Source: Oscillospiraceae bacterium
Lineage (GTDB): Bacteria; Bacillota; Clostridia; Oscillospirales; Oscillospiraceae
Direction: 5' to 3'
Assembly: GCA_017548065.1 (NCBI GenBank)
Contig: JAFYNQ010000104.1
Location: forward strand, 1-47,658
DNA length: 47,658 nucleotides
Both the position numbers and the translations under genes were made by a program. This document shows positions 23,936 to 32,239 of this stretch, piece after piece (the first letter of the stretch is position 1; the number at the start of each line of letters is the position of its first letter). The notes under the pieces were generated by a model that saw only the letters and a program-made list of their open reading frames with translations, made no database searches and had not been told where the DNA came from.

Positions 23936-24447
23936 GTATGGACATCCGACCGCCCCTGATCACGGGGCAGACCCTGGGTGAGCAGGTGCAGCAGCTGATC
24001 GCCTACCTGACACGGCTGGCACGGCAGCTGCAGACCCTGCCGGAGAACCAGCCTGCGGAGGTAAAAGTGGCGGAGGAGATCGCCCGTCCCGGCAGTGTGC
24101 AAAAGCTGCGTGTGCATAAGGAGCTGACGGTGGAAGGGGGCATAAACGGTGTCAGCATCCGGCAGGTGAAGGTGTGGGGCTCTACGGAATTTCTTTTGAA
24201 AACTCGGTTTTCTCACTGGAACGGCGACGGCAATGTGCGCCAAAGCCTGCTGGTGGCAGGCTGCATGAACAGCAACCCTCTGCTGGGGGTGGTGCGTGTC
24301 AGCAGCAACGGCAGCTGTCAGTGGGAAGGTACGCAGGGTGTTACTGTCAGTACCCGGGGGGAGGGCGTTTTGTGCGTGAAGCTGCCGGTGACACTGTATG
24401 AGCATCTGCTGGTCATGTCCCCCAATGAATTTAACCATATCGTATAA
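23932..24447 (+). CDS. Phage protein of unknown function
   Basis: 171 residues. The likely start is the GTG at 23932, which overlaps the previous stop (GTGA) and is 9 nt from GGGAGG; an ATG two codons later is possible. The N-terminal part (about 10-45, LGEQVQQLIAYLTRLARQLQTLP) looks like a helical coil. The remainder is beta-rich. A helix followed by a beta domain would suit a tail-tip or fibre component, but no family was recognised. Confidence 0.65.
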   Translation: MSMDIRPPLITGQTLGEQVQQLIAYLTRLARQLQTLPENQPAEVKVAEEIARPGSVQKLRVHKELTVEGGINGVSIRQVKVWGSTEFLLKTRFSHWNGDGNVRQSLLVAGCMNSNPLLGVVRVSSNGSCQWEGTQGVTVSTRGEGVLCVKLPVTLYEHLLVMSPNEFNHIV

Positions 24448-24458
24448 GGAGTGAGAAA

Positions 24459-25589
24459 ATGGCAGATTATCCTACGCTGCGTTACGGCAGCACCGGCGAA
24501 GAGGTTCGGAAGCTGCAGGAGGCGCTGAATGCCGCCGGCAGCTATGCCCTGGCGCTGGACGGTATTTACGGCGAAAAAACGAAGCAGGCAGTCACGGCCT
24601 ATCAGAAGGCAAACGGCTTGGGTGTGGATGGTATTGCCGGTCGGGAGACACTGGGTCACCTTTACAGCGCCGACAGTTCCAACACCCAAAACAGCCAGAC
24701 CACGGAAAAAGAGCCTACACCCTGGGAAAAATGGGTAAACCGGGAGTCTTTTTCCTATGACCCGGAGAAGGACAGCCTTTATGAGCAGTATCGGGAGCAG
24801 TACCTGAACCTGGGACGGCTGGCAATGGAGGACACCATGGGCAAGGCAGCGGCGCTGACCGGTGGCTACGGCAACACCTACGCAGAGACAGCTGCCCAGC
24901 AAAGCTATGGGGCATACCTGCAGCAGCTGAGCGGCATGATCCCGGAGCTGTATGACAGAGCTTATGAGCGGTATGCCGCAGAGGGAGAGGCGCTGTACAA
25001 GGAGGCGCTTGCCTATGAAAATCGCCGCCAGCAGGCCTACAGTGAGCTGGAAGGTCTGGTGGAGGCAGGGTATGACCCCACAAATGAGGAGCTGGAAGCA
25101 GCAGGTATGACAAGACAGCAGGCAAATGCCATTGCCTCTGCCGCTGCCGCCGCCAGAACCACCACCTACAGATCCTCCGGCGCAACCAAAACAAGCAGCA
25201 GCACCACCCAGTCCGAGGAATTGCCAAACCCCGATGCCATGGGACTGACAACGGAGGAGATCAAAGCGCTGCAGCGTGTGGCAGGCGTGAAGGTCACGGG
25301 TGAGTGGAATGAGACCACCGCAAGAGCCTACCTGGATGGCTACCGCCCCGGCTCTTCCACCCGAATAGAGGCATTCCTGGAGAGCCTGCCCCCGGAATCT
25401 GCGCATGATACCATCCAGCGTGCGATTTGGGGCAATTACCGTTACTACCTGCTGGCGCATATTATGGCCTCCACCAAGCTGCGCACGGCAGAAAAGGACT
25501 ATTTGATCCAGCAGTACGGCTTCACCATGCAGGAGCGGAACTATGTGAAAAACCACAGATTGGACAAGCGTGCAGAAAAGCTGCTGTAA
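24459..25589 (+). CDS. Peptidoglycan-binding-domain protein at the end of the phage operon
   Basis: 376 residues. The N-terminal PG_binding_1 domain (about 3-68) has the LRYGSTGEEVRKLQEALNAAG...LDGIYGEKTKQAVTAYQKANGLGVDGIAGRETL signature. A helical middle (about 100-230, Ala/Glu/Tyr rich) follows. A second, shorter copy of the motif is at about 258-295 (TTEEIKALQRVAGVKVTGEWNETTARAY). No amidase, muramidase or peptidase motif is visible, so it may be a structural wall-binding protein (for example a tail-tip or release factor) rather than an endolysin. It is the last gene before a terminator. Confidence 0.75.
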   Translation: MADYPTLRYGSTGEEVRKLQEALNAAGSYALALDGIYGEKTKQAVTAYQKANGLGVDGIAGRETLGHLYSADSSNTQNSQTTEKEPTPWEKWVNRESFSYDPEKDSLYEQYREQYLNLGRLAMEDTMGKAAALTGGYGNTYAETAAQQSYGAYLQQLSGMIPELYDRAYERYAAEGEALYKEALAYENRRQQAYSELEGLVEAGYDPTNEELEAAGMTRQQANAIASAAAAARTTTYRSSGATKTSSSTTQSEELPNPDAMGLTTEEIKALQRVAGVKVTGEWNETTARAYLDGYRPGSSTRIEAFLESLPPESAHDTIQRAIWGNYRYYLLAHIMASTKLRTAEKDYLIQQYGFTMQERNYVKNHRLDKRAEKLL

Positions 25590-25623
25590 CCGAGATTTGG
25601 ATAAAATTACTAAAATTATAGAA

Positions 25624-25648
25624 TTTCCTCCCCGGTTTGGGGAGGAAA
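25624..25648 (+). terminator. Terminator of the phage operon
   Basis: TTTCCTCCCC pairs with GGGGAGGAAA (10 bp) around GGTTT, followed by an A/T-rich stretch. It lies 35 bp past the last phage gene. The T-run on the plus strand is short, so efficiency may be moderate. Confidence 0.6.
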
Positions 25649-25695
25649 AATTTACATAATTCAAAAAATATTGGCTATAAAAAATGCCTCGGTTG

Positions 25696-25704
25696 TGCTA
25701 TAAT
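25696..25704 (+). promoter_or_regulatory. Extended -10 promoter of the beta-helix/MBL gene
   Basis: TGC-TATAAT (25696-25704) lies 35 bp before the start codon. No good -35 is found at 16-18 bp. It is preceded by an A/T-rich tract that could act as an UP-like element. Confidence 0.55.
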
Positions 25705-25739
25705 GTATTATGCGTAAAAATAGCATAGGAGGTATTTCC

Positions 25740-28700
25740 ATGAAAAAGAAGCTGCTCGTTTTGTTTCTGGCAGTTGTGGCGCTTTTCAGCGTGCTGGTGT
25801 TTAACGTCAGCGCAGCAGAAGAAGCAGCACTGCCGGAAATCTGTCCCTATTGTAACAAGTCTGTTACATGGGAGCCTTTGACTGAGGCAAACGCAGAGGA
25901 TGTTGCGGTTGCCGGCGGTCACCGTTACCTGGCTTTTGAGGGTGACGAGGCCATTTGGTCTACAAAAAGTATTCCCAAGACCGTTTGTCTGTACATGAAC
26001 GGCAAGACCTTGATCTCCCCAGAGGGCATTGGTCGTGTGTTCACGATTAAGGGTACACTGAACTTGATCGGTGAAGGTACGGTCAAGGGTCGCGGTTTTT
26101 CCAGTACCGAAAGTTTTGGCGGCGCAATTAATGTCACCGGTACGCTGAATGTTTACGGTACTACCGTGACCACCACCGCTGAATCGGGCCGTACTGCAGG
26201 CCGTGGCGGTGTTGTGTACCTCTCCGGCGATGCATCTGTACTGAATCTGTACAGCGGTAATATTATTGGCGGTAGAGCTGCAAACGGTGGTACTCTGACG
26301 GTTGACGGCGTTGCCAATATTTACGGTGGCACCCTGGGCGGCGGTACTGCAACAGCTGCAGGCGGCGCTGTCTATATCCGTGACGGCGGCACATTGAATG
26401 TTATGGGCGGCACGATCGAGGGCGGTACTGCAAAGACCACCGGCGGTGCGATCCATTCCCATGAACAGGCCAATTTGTATATCTCCGGCGGTACAATTAA
26501 GGGTGGCGAATCCACCAAAAATGGCGGTACTCTTTATGTGAACAACATTAAGGGCGGCGAAGTCATCATGTCCGGCGGTAAGATCGAAGGTGGTTACTCC
26601 GGCAATGCCGGTGGCGCTGTGTATATCATAGGCGGCGCTACCTTTGAAATGACCGGCGGTAAGATCACCGGCGGCTCTGCCAAGACCACCGGCCCTTGCG
26701 TTTATGTACCTGATAATGCAAAGATCATCCTCTCCGGCAGCGCATCTATTGAAGAATTGCGTTTCAATAGCTATGAGGCAAACCGTGTGCTGGTGAAGGG
26801 TAAGTGCACCGGTTCTGTTCTGTTCCGTGGTGCTACCGGTCAGGCTGTTGACGGTGCAATTGTGGGTGTTGCCGAGGAAGGCGCTGACCTGCATAAGGCA
26901 AGCTATACAGTACATAACACAGAATTGACACTGGTCACGGAGGGTACCGATGTGAAAATGTCCAGTGTTGGCTATATCGACATTATGGACAGCCACATTG
27001 GCTACTGTGAGGCTTGTGACAAGCAGGTCACATGGCTGTCTTATGCGGATGTAGATTACGAAAACGCAACCTATATCTACAGCGGTCACTACTATGTGGT
27101 ATCCGATGAGGATGTTGTTAATTGGAAACTGAAGTACATCGTGGGCGATGATGTTGTTTGCCTTGACCTGATGGGCAAGCAGCTGGTTGGCTCTTCCCGT
27201 GCCTTTGATGTTACCAAGGGTGTGTTGAACATCATGGACTCCGTGGGCGGCGGCTCTGTTACGGCTTGCGGTCCTACCAATGTTGAAACTGTTTACGGCG
27301 GCGTGTTCTTCGTCCGTGAGCCCAGTACATTGAATCTTTATAGCGGTAAGCTGACCTATACCCTTCCCACCGATGGCCGCAGCTACGTTGCCCGTGGTGG
27401 CGTTGTTTACTGCCGTGGTGCGCTGAATGTGTACGGCGGCGAGATTTCCGGCGGCGCAGCAAAAGCCGGTGGCAATGTCTATATTGATGCTGCAGCTGAC
27501 TATGTTGGTCACATGGGCTTGTACGGTGGTCTGGTTGGTGCGAATGTAAAGGTTCCCGGCGCATCCACCTCCGGCCCTTGCATCGTAAACCGTGGTACAC
27601 AGACCCTCTCCGGCAACGGCACGGCCAGCGCCCTTTTGATGTCTAATGCCAAAGGCTACACCCCTGCGCTGGCAGAGCGCATTACCATTGACGGCGCTTA
27701 CACCGGTAGCGTTGCCATTACCCTCAGCGAGTGGGATGGCACCATTGACATTGGTACTGCTGTGAATGCTGATGTCTCCGGTTGTAATGTTACCTTTGCC
27801 TCCAACGAAGCAAAGGGCGGTAAGCTGGTGATCGCTGACGGCCAGCTGTTCGTCCTGCACAACGAGCCTGCTGCGCTGGTACGCACCACCGCAGGCGCCT
27901 ATACTGTGTATGCAACGGCAGCCGAGGCTGTTGCCGCTGCCGGAAGTGAAAATCTTGTGATCCTGCTGGCAAATGCAGAGAACATCGCAGTTGAGGGCAT
28001 GGTTCATATGGATCTCAACGGCTTTGCTGTTAACGGCGCTGCCGGCGCCGGCACCCTGGTGTGCAAGGACAGCGCAACCGATGACTTCACTGTGGCTGAC
28101 GGCGCTTACGGCTGTGTCACCGGCGCAACCTGCCAGGTGGCAGGCATGACCGTTGCCTCTCCCTGCGGTGAGGACAACTACCTGATGGTCACCGAAAACG
28201 GCGCAGCTTCCTTCCACCGTGTGCAGCTGACCATTGCGGAGGCTGTATTCCGTCCCGCAGCTGCCGGTATCTACTACAAGTGCAGCTTCCTGGGCGACGA
28301 GAAGGTAGCCGCTCTTGTTAAGAACGTGGGCATCGTGCTGAACGCTTCCGAGGCTCCCACCCTGGCAAATATGGAGACCACCTCTCTGTACACCCAGCAG
28401 GGCGCAGAGCTGTTTGGCGCAACCGGCACCAGCTGCCTGCTGGCCGATGTGCTGAAGGCTGACCTGGCTGACGCAGAGAACCTGGCACGTGCTACCACCG
28501 ACGTCTACGCCAACGCTTATATTACCACCGTAAACGGTGAAGTCCTGCTGGGCAACACCGTATGCACCAACCTACAGGAGCAGGTAAACACCATTGATGC
28601 AAACTGGACTTACATGACCATCCAGCAGAAGGCAGCCTTTATGGATATGTACTATGCATACCAGGCTCTGCTGGCAGGCGAAGGCTGGTCTGTGACCAAT

Positions 28701-29714
28701 GCAGTCTCCATCGCAGACCGCAAGAACCAGTTTGAGACCATTGACTACACTCCCTATGTCTGCCCCTGGAACTATGATGTTGTAGAGGCAGCCAAGGCTG
28801 ACGGCAAGGTTCACTACTACTTCTTTGCAGGTGAGGGTCTGTTCATCAGCGCTACCCAGACCTACAAGGATAAGTGGGGCGATGCTTACCTGGTGGTCTT
28901 CCCCAACGGCCAGACCATGCTGGTGGACTCCGGTCCTCTGTCCTACGCACCTGTGGTTGCAGAGAACCTGCGCCGCATGGGCATTACCCACCTGGATGCC
29001 ATTCTGATCACCCATCCCCACTCTGACCACCACAACGGTCTGTTCTCCGATTCTGCAGTGCTGAACATCGGCTTCCTGCAGGAGATCACCGTGGATCAGG
29101 TCTACTTCCGTGGCGGCGTGGATCCCGACAGCACCACCGAGGATCTGGTTTCCCGTGTGTGCCGTGACCTGAACATCCCCTGCGACATCATGGAGAATGG
29201 CGATGTGCTGACCTTCGGTGACGTCCGTCTGGAATGCGTATGGCCTCTGCTGGGTCAGGGCGATGCTTTCATCTCCGGCGGTGAAGAGATCAACAACATG
29301 TCCATCGTAGTCCGTGTTGACTACGGCGAGCACTCCAGCCTGCTCACCGGCGACCTGTACGTCCAGGGTGAGAAGTGGGTCCTGGAGCGTGTGGATCAGG
29401 CACTTTTGGATGTTGACTTCCTGAAGGTTCCCCACCATGGCTACAACACCTCTTCCTCCGTGGCATTCCTGCAGGCAATTACCCCCGAGCTGGCAATGTC
29501 CATCGGACGTCTGCCCATCCCCAGTAAGGTCTATGAACGCTATGAGACACTGGGCATTGAGCTGCTGGATGACCGTATGTGCGGTTATGTAGAAGTCACC
29601 GGCGCTGCTGACGGCACGCTGGAGTACACCACCAGCCGTGACGGCCTGGAGGATGACAACACGACGCCCGACACCGGCGACGAGGAAGTCCTCCCCGACA
29701 CCGACGAAGATTAA
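25740..29714 (+). CDS. Secreted beta-helix protein fused to a ComEC-like metallo-beta-lactamase domain
   Basis: 1324 residues from the ATG at 25740 (ATAGGAGGT site). Signal peptide 1-24 (MKKKLLVLFLAVVALFSVLV...VSA). Two Cys modules, CPYCNKSVTW and CEACDKQVTW, each open a pectin-lyase-like Gly-rich beta-helix (about 60-400 and 440-650). About 752-985 is a module shared with the M14 protein at 32240-36778. The C-terminal MBL domain (about 1023-1300) has HPHSDHH (H1092, H1094, D1096, H1097), LLTGDLY (D1205) and KVPHHG (H1232, H1233), the pattern of ComEC C-terminal domains, but with no ComEC membrane channel. An acidic tail ends the protein and no LPXTG is seen. The enzyme activity (nuclease or other phosphodiesterase) is inference; secretion is well supported. 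Confidence 0.82.
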   Translation: MKKKLLVLFLAVVALFSVLVFNVSAAEEAALPEICPYCNKSVTWEPLTEANAEDVAVAGGHRYLAFEGDEAIWSTKSIPKTVCLYMNGKTLISPEGIGRVFTIKGTLNLIGEGTVKGRGFSSTESFGGAINVTGTLNVYGTTVTTTAESGRTAGRGGVVYLSGDASVLNLYSGNIIGGRAANGGTLTVDGVANIYGGTLGGGTATAAGGAVYIRDGGTLNVMGGTIEGGTAKTTGGAIHSHEQANLYISGGTIKGGESTKNGGTLYVNNIKGGEVIMSGGKIEGGYSGNAGGAVYIIGGATFEMTGGKITGGSAKTTGPCVYVPDNAKIILSGSASIEELRFNSYEANRVLVKGKCTGSVLFRGATGQAVDGAIVGVAEEGADLHKASYTVHNTELTLVTEGTDVKMSSVGYIDIMDSHIGYCEACDKQVTWLSYADVDYENATYIYSGHYYVVSDEDVVNWKLKYIVGDDVVCLDLMGKQLVGSSRAFDVTKGVLNIMDSVGGGSVTACGPTNVETVYGGVFFVREPSTLNLYSGKLTYTLPTDGRSYVARGGVVYCRGALNVYGGEISGGAAKAGGNVYIDAAADYVGHMGLYGGLVGANVKVPGASTSGPCIVNRGTQTLSGNGTASALLMSNAKGYTPALAERITIDGAYTGSVAITLSEWDGTIDIGTAVNADVSGCNVTFASNEAKGGKLVIADGQLFVLHNEPAALVRTTAGAYTVYATAAEAVAAAGSENLVILLANAENIAVEGMVHMDLNGFAVNGAAGAGTLVCKDSATDDFTVADGAYGCVTGATCQVAGMTVASPCGEDNYLMVTENGAASFHRVQLTIAEAVFRPAAAGIYYKCSFLGDEKVAALVKNVGIVLNASEAPTLANMETTSLYTQQGAELFGATGTSCLLADVLKADLADAENLARATTDVYANAYITTVNGEVLLGNTVCTNLQEQVNTIDANWTYMTIQQKAAFMDMYYAYQALLAGEGWSVTNAVSIADRKNQFETIDYTPYVCPWNYDVVEAAKADGKVHYYFFAGEGLFISATQTYKDKWGDAYLVVFPNGQTMLVDSGPLSYAPVVAENLRRMGITHLDAILITHPHSDHHNGLFSDSAVLNIGFLQEITVDQVYFRGGVDPDSTTEDLVSRVCRDLNIPCDIMENGDVLTFGDVRLECVWPLLGQGDAFISGGEEINNMSIVVRVDYGEHSSLLTGDLYVQGEKWVLERVDQALLDVDFLKVPHHGYNTSSSVAFLQAITPELAMSIGRLPIPSKVYERYETLGIELLDDRMCGYVEVTGAADGTLEYTTSRDGLEDDNTTPDTGDEEVLPDTDED

Positions 29715-29721
29715 ATAACAA

Positions 29722-29761
29722 CCCCCTGGGTTTCAATTGAAACCCAGGGGGGTCATTTTTT
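29722..29761 (+). terminator. Strong terminator after the beta-helix/MBL gene
   Basis: A perfect 13-bp stem (CCCCCTGGGTTTC with GAAACCCAGGGGG, loop AATT) is followed by a run of six T on the plus strand. Confidence 0.9.
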
Positions 29762-29818
29762 GAACTTGTCTATTGAAGGACGAGGGCACTGTAGAGCGCA
29801 GTGAAATTTTGCCTCCCG

Positions 29819-29856
29819 CATTGCCGCAGGCAATGGTGATTTGCGTGGCAAATCAC
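29819..29856. repeat. Two adjoining mini-hairpins
   Basis: CATTGCC-GCA-GGCAATG (29819-29835) abuts GTGATTTGC-GTG-GCAAATCAC (29836-29856). Both have perfect stems (7 and 9 bp) and triplet loops. They lie between convergent genes and resemble the hairpin units in the 10.1 kb block in style, not in sequence. No gene is seen in 29762-29904. Confidence 0.6.
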
Positions 29857-29904
29857 AGAGAAGAGCGTTCTGCGTTTATTGTTTATCCCTTTGCGGTTGC
29901 TATT

Positions 29905-31071
29905 TCAATCCGTCAAATCAAAGGTAACCACCGTATTATAATTTTCTGTGGTCTGTTCCTTCAGTACGCTGTCAATGTGGGCCTTGACCTGCTTCTTTTC
30001 CTCTGCCAGGTCGTGGGGAAGGGCGATGTCAAAAATCAGATTGCTATGTCCCGTACCCTGCACCATGCGGAAATCGTGGATGGTGATGCGGCTGTCGTAG
30101 CCTGCCGCCGCCTCTGCCACTAGCGTGCGCATAACATTCAATTTGGGGTCATCGGTGACGATGGGATCGTAGTGGATCACCAGGTGGATGCCGTGCTTTT
30201 GGTAGCACAGCCGCTCCAGGTCATCAATGATCTCATGGCACACCAGGGGATCTTGCTTCTGATCCATTTCCACGTGGATGCTGGCAAACCGCTGACCAGG
30301 GCCGTAGTCATGCACCATCAGGTCATGCCAGCCCAGCACACAGCAATTGCAGGTAACCGTGTCAATTATGTACTGCCGCAGCTCCGGGCTTGCCGCCTCG
30401 CCCAGCAGGGGACTAATGGTCTCCTTGCCCAGGGTGATGCCGCTGTAGAGAATGAACAGCGCCACCGCCATACCCATCCAGCCGTCAATGGGCAGCTTGG
30501 TGAAATACTCTGCCGTCGCTGCCACAAGGACAGCGGCTGTGGCGATCACATCGTTTCGGGAGTCGGCAGCCGTTGCCAGCAGCGTGCCGGACTGGATCAG
30601 CTTGCCCAGGCGGTTGTTGAAGGCAGCCAGCCACAGCTTTCCCAGAATAGAGCCTGCCAGCACCAGGAACAAGGGCAGAGACATGGTCACCGCCGTGGGA
30701 TGCAGGATCTTGTCAAAAGAGGTCTTGGCAAGCTCAAAGCCAATGATCACGATCAGCGCCGCAACACCCAGTCCCGACAGATACTCAAACCGGGCGTGAC
30801 CGTAGGGATGCTCGCTGTCTGCCGGCTTCTCCGCCAGCTTGAAGCCCACCAGGGTGAGGATGGAGCTGGCGGCATCGGTCAGGTTGTTCATGGCATCGGC
30901 GGTGATGGAAACAGCGCCGGAGAGAATGCCCACAGCCAGCTTTCCTGCTGCCAGCAGCAGGTTGCACACAATGCCGGTGATGCCGGAAAGCTTACCCACG
31001 GCGCTGCGCACCTTGGGATCTTTTGTGTTTTCACTGTTTTTTACAAATAGCTTCAAAAGCAGCTTCGTCAT
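29905..31071 (-). CDS. Cation diffusion facilitator (CDF) family metal transporter
   Basis: 388 residues. The six-helix transmembrane part (about 25-205) contains the metal-site motif with D59/D63-type residues (SITADAMNNLTDAASS) and the HPYGHARFEYLSG signature; a second acidic site is in TAADSRNDVIATAAV. The C-terminal cytoplasmic domain (about 215-385) has a CDF dimer domain with several His residues, extended by about 80 residues beyond typical CDF proteins. The family exports Zn, Mn, Fe or related ions by proton antiport. The metal cannot be told from sequence. It is divergent from degV and has a CAGGAGGG ribosome site. Confidence 0.93.
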   Translation of the reverse strand: MTKLLLKLFVKNSENTKDPKVRSAVGKLSGITGIVCNLLLAAGKLAVGILSGAVSITADAMNNLTDAASSILTLVGFKLAEKPADSEHPYGHARFEYLSGLGVAALIVIIGFELAKTSFDKILHPTAVTMSLPLFLVLAGSILGKLWLAAFNNRLGKLIQSGTLLATAADSRNDVIATAAVLVAATAEYFTKLPIDGWMGMAVALFILYSGITLGKETISPLLGEAASPELRQYIIDTVTCNCCVLGWHDLMVHDYGPGQRFASIHVEMDQKQDPLVCHEIIDDLERLCYQKHGIHLVIHYDPIVTDDPKLNVMRTLVAEAAAGYDSRITIHDFRMVQGTGHSNLIFDIALPHDLAEEKKQVKAHIDSVLKEQTTENYNTVVTFDLTD

Positions 31072-31235
31072 AAAAACCCTCCTGAAAAAGCGTTGATATT
31101 ACTTGTGTTTTTGCTGTTCTACCCGGGGTAGAGTGGCCATTCTACCGTCAAGAGCAGCAGAAAAACGGCAATTCTCCCAATTATGGGTAAGAAAAACCCG
31201 GCCGCTGTTATATAATGAGCAGCGACCACCCTTCC

Positions 31236-31264
31236 ATTATAACCCAATGGAAAGCGGCTGTCCA
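31236..31264 (-). promoter_or_regulatory. Promoter of the CDF transporter gene
   Basis: On the minus strand TGGACA (31259-31264) and TATAAT (31236-31241) are 17 bp apart. The leader is about 160 nt long. It contains a small perfect inverted repeat (TCTACCC/GGGTAGA, 31118-31132), a possible metal-responsive or structural element. On the plus strand a TATAAT at 31211-31216 may serve degV. Confidence 0.65.
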
Positions 31265-31289
31265 GTACAATTGTTTTAAGGAGCTTATT

Positions 31290-32150
31290 ATGTCTTATCA
31301 GATCATTACAGACACCGGTTGCGATTATCCCATGGAGATGTATGACCAGTTGGGTCTTAGGGTTGCGCCGCTGTCTGTGCGCTATAAAGAGAAGGAATAC
31401 ACCAGCTACTCCGAGGAATGGCTGAAGGAGCTGTTTGCAGGTCTGCGTGCCGGTGAGGCAGCCACTACTTCCGCTGTGAACCCCGAGGGCTGGAAGACCG
31501 TGATCGAGCCTGCTCTGCAGGCAGGTCAGGATGCCCTGGTGCTGACCTTCTCCTCCGGCCTCAGCACCACCTATCAGTCTGCGGTCATCGCCGCAGAGGA
31601 GCTGCAGGAGAGCTACCCCCAGCAAAAGATCATTGTTATTGACACCCTGGCAGCGTCCCTGGGTCAAGGACTGTTCGTGTGGTATGCCTGCAAGAAGCGT
31701 GACGAGGGCATGTGCCTGGAAGACCTGGCTGCCTGGTGCGAGGAGACCCGTAAGAACCTGGTGATGTGGTTCACCGTGGATGACCTGATGTGTTTGAAGC
31801 GTGGCGGACGTATCAGCGCCGCAACTGCCCTGGTGGGTACGATGCTGCAGATCAAGCCGGTGCTGCACGTGGATGACGAGGGTCACCTGATCAACGTGTC
31901 CAAGTGCCGTGGCAGAAAGGCAGCCATTGAGGCATTGGCAAAGAAAATGGGCGAGCTGCAGACCCCCGGCGCCAACGATACCGTGTTTATCTGCCATGGC
32001 GACTGTCAGGAAGATGCAGAAAAGCTGGCAGCTATGGTCAAGGAGCAGTACGGTGTTAAGGACGTGTTTATTTACTACGTAGGCGCTGTCATCGGCTCTC
32101 ACTCCGGCCCCGGCACATTGGCTCTGTTCTTCATGGGCAAGGAGAGATAA
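31290..32150 (+). CDS. DegV family fatty-acid-binding protein
   Basis: 286 residues from MSYQIITDTGCDYP behind AAGGAG. The DegV fold signatures are the N-terminal D-T/S-x-C/A-D motif, TTSAVNPEGW, and LTFSSGLSTTYQSA, which lines the fatty-acid pocket. The C-terminal part has the family's FICHGDCQEDAEKLAAMV and IGSHSGPGTLALFFMGKER. DegV/FakB proteins present fatty acids to a FakA kinase, which makes acyl-phosphate for phospholipid synthesis. No fakA lies in the window. The thioesterase at 13057 could produce free fatty acid substrate, but that link is speculative. Confidence 0.93.
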   Translation: MSYQIITDTGCDYPMEMYDQLGLRVAPLSVRYKEKEYTSYSEEWLKELFAGLRAGEAATTSAVNPEGWKTVIEPALQAGQDALVLTFSSGLSTTYQSAVIAAEELQESYPQQKIIVIDTLAASLGQGLFVWYACKKRDEGMCLEDLAAWCEETRKNLVMWFTVDDLMCLKRGGRISAATALVGTMLQIKPVLHVDDEGHLINVSKCRGRKAAIEALAKKMGELQTPGANDTVFICHGDCQEDAEKLAAMVKEQYGVKDVFIYYVGAVIGSHSGPGTLALFFMGKER

Positions 32151-32178
32151 AGCAGTTTGCAAATAATTCCATAAAAAT

Positions 32179-32213
32179 ATACACCCCAAAAGTGTCTAAC
32201 TTTTGGGGTGTAT
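32179..32213. terminator. Bidirectional terminator between degV and the M14 gene
   Basis: A 15-bp stem (ATACACCCCAAAAGT with its complement, loop GTCTA) lies between convergent genes. A T-rich run follows on the plus strand (CATTTTT). It is a likely shared terminator. Confidence 0.8.
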
Positions 32214-32239
32214 ATCATTTTTAACCTGGGTGTTTTTTG

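Noticed and set aside
14109-25589. Attachment sites (attL/attR) around the phage island
   Set aside because: No matching direct repeat of useful length was noticed between the two flanks and no tRNA gene or integrase borders the island; a computed comparison of the flanks would be needed.
24459-25589. Phage endolysin
   Set aside because: Only peptidoglycan-binding motifs are visible; no amidase, lysozyme, CHAP or NlpC/P60 catalytic residues were found.
31072-31235. Metal riboswitch in the leader of the CDF gene
   Set aside because: The leader is long and has a small inverted repeat, but I could not recognise a conserved riboswitch core such as yybP-ykoY or NiCo.
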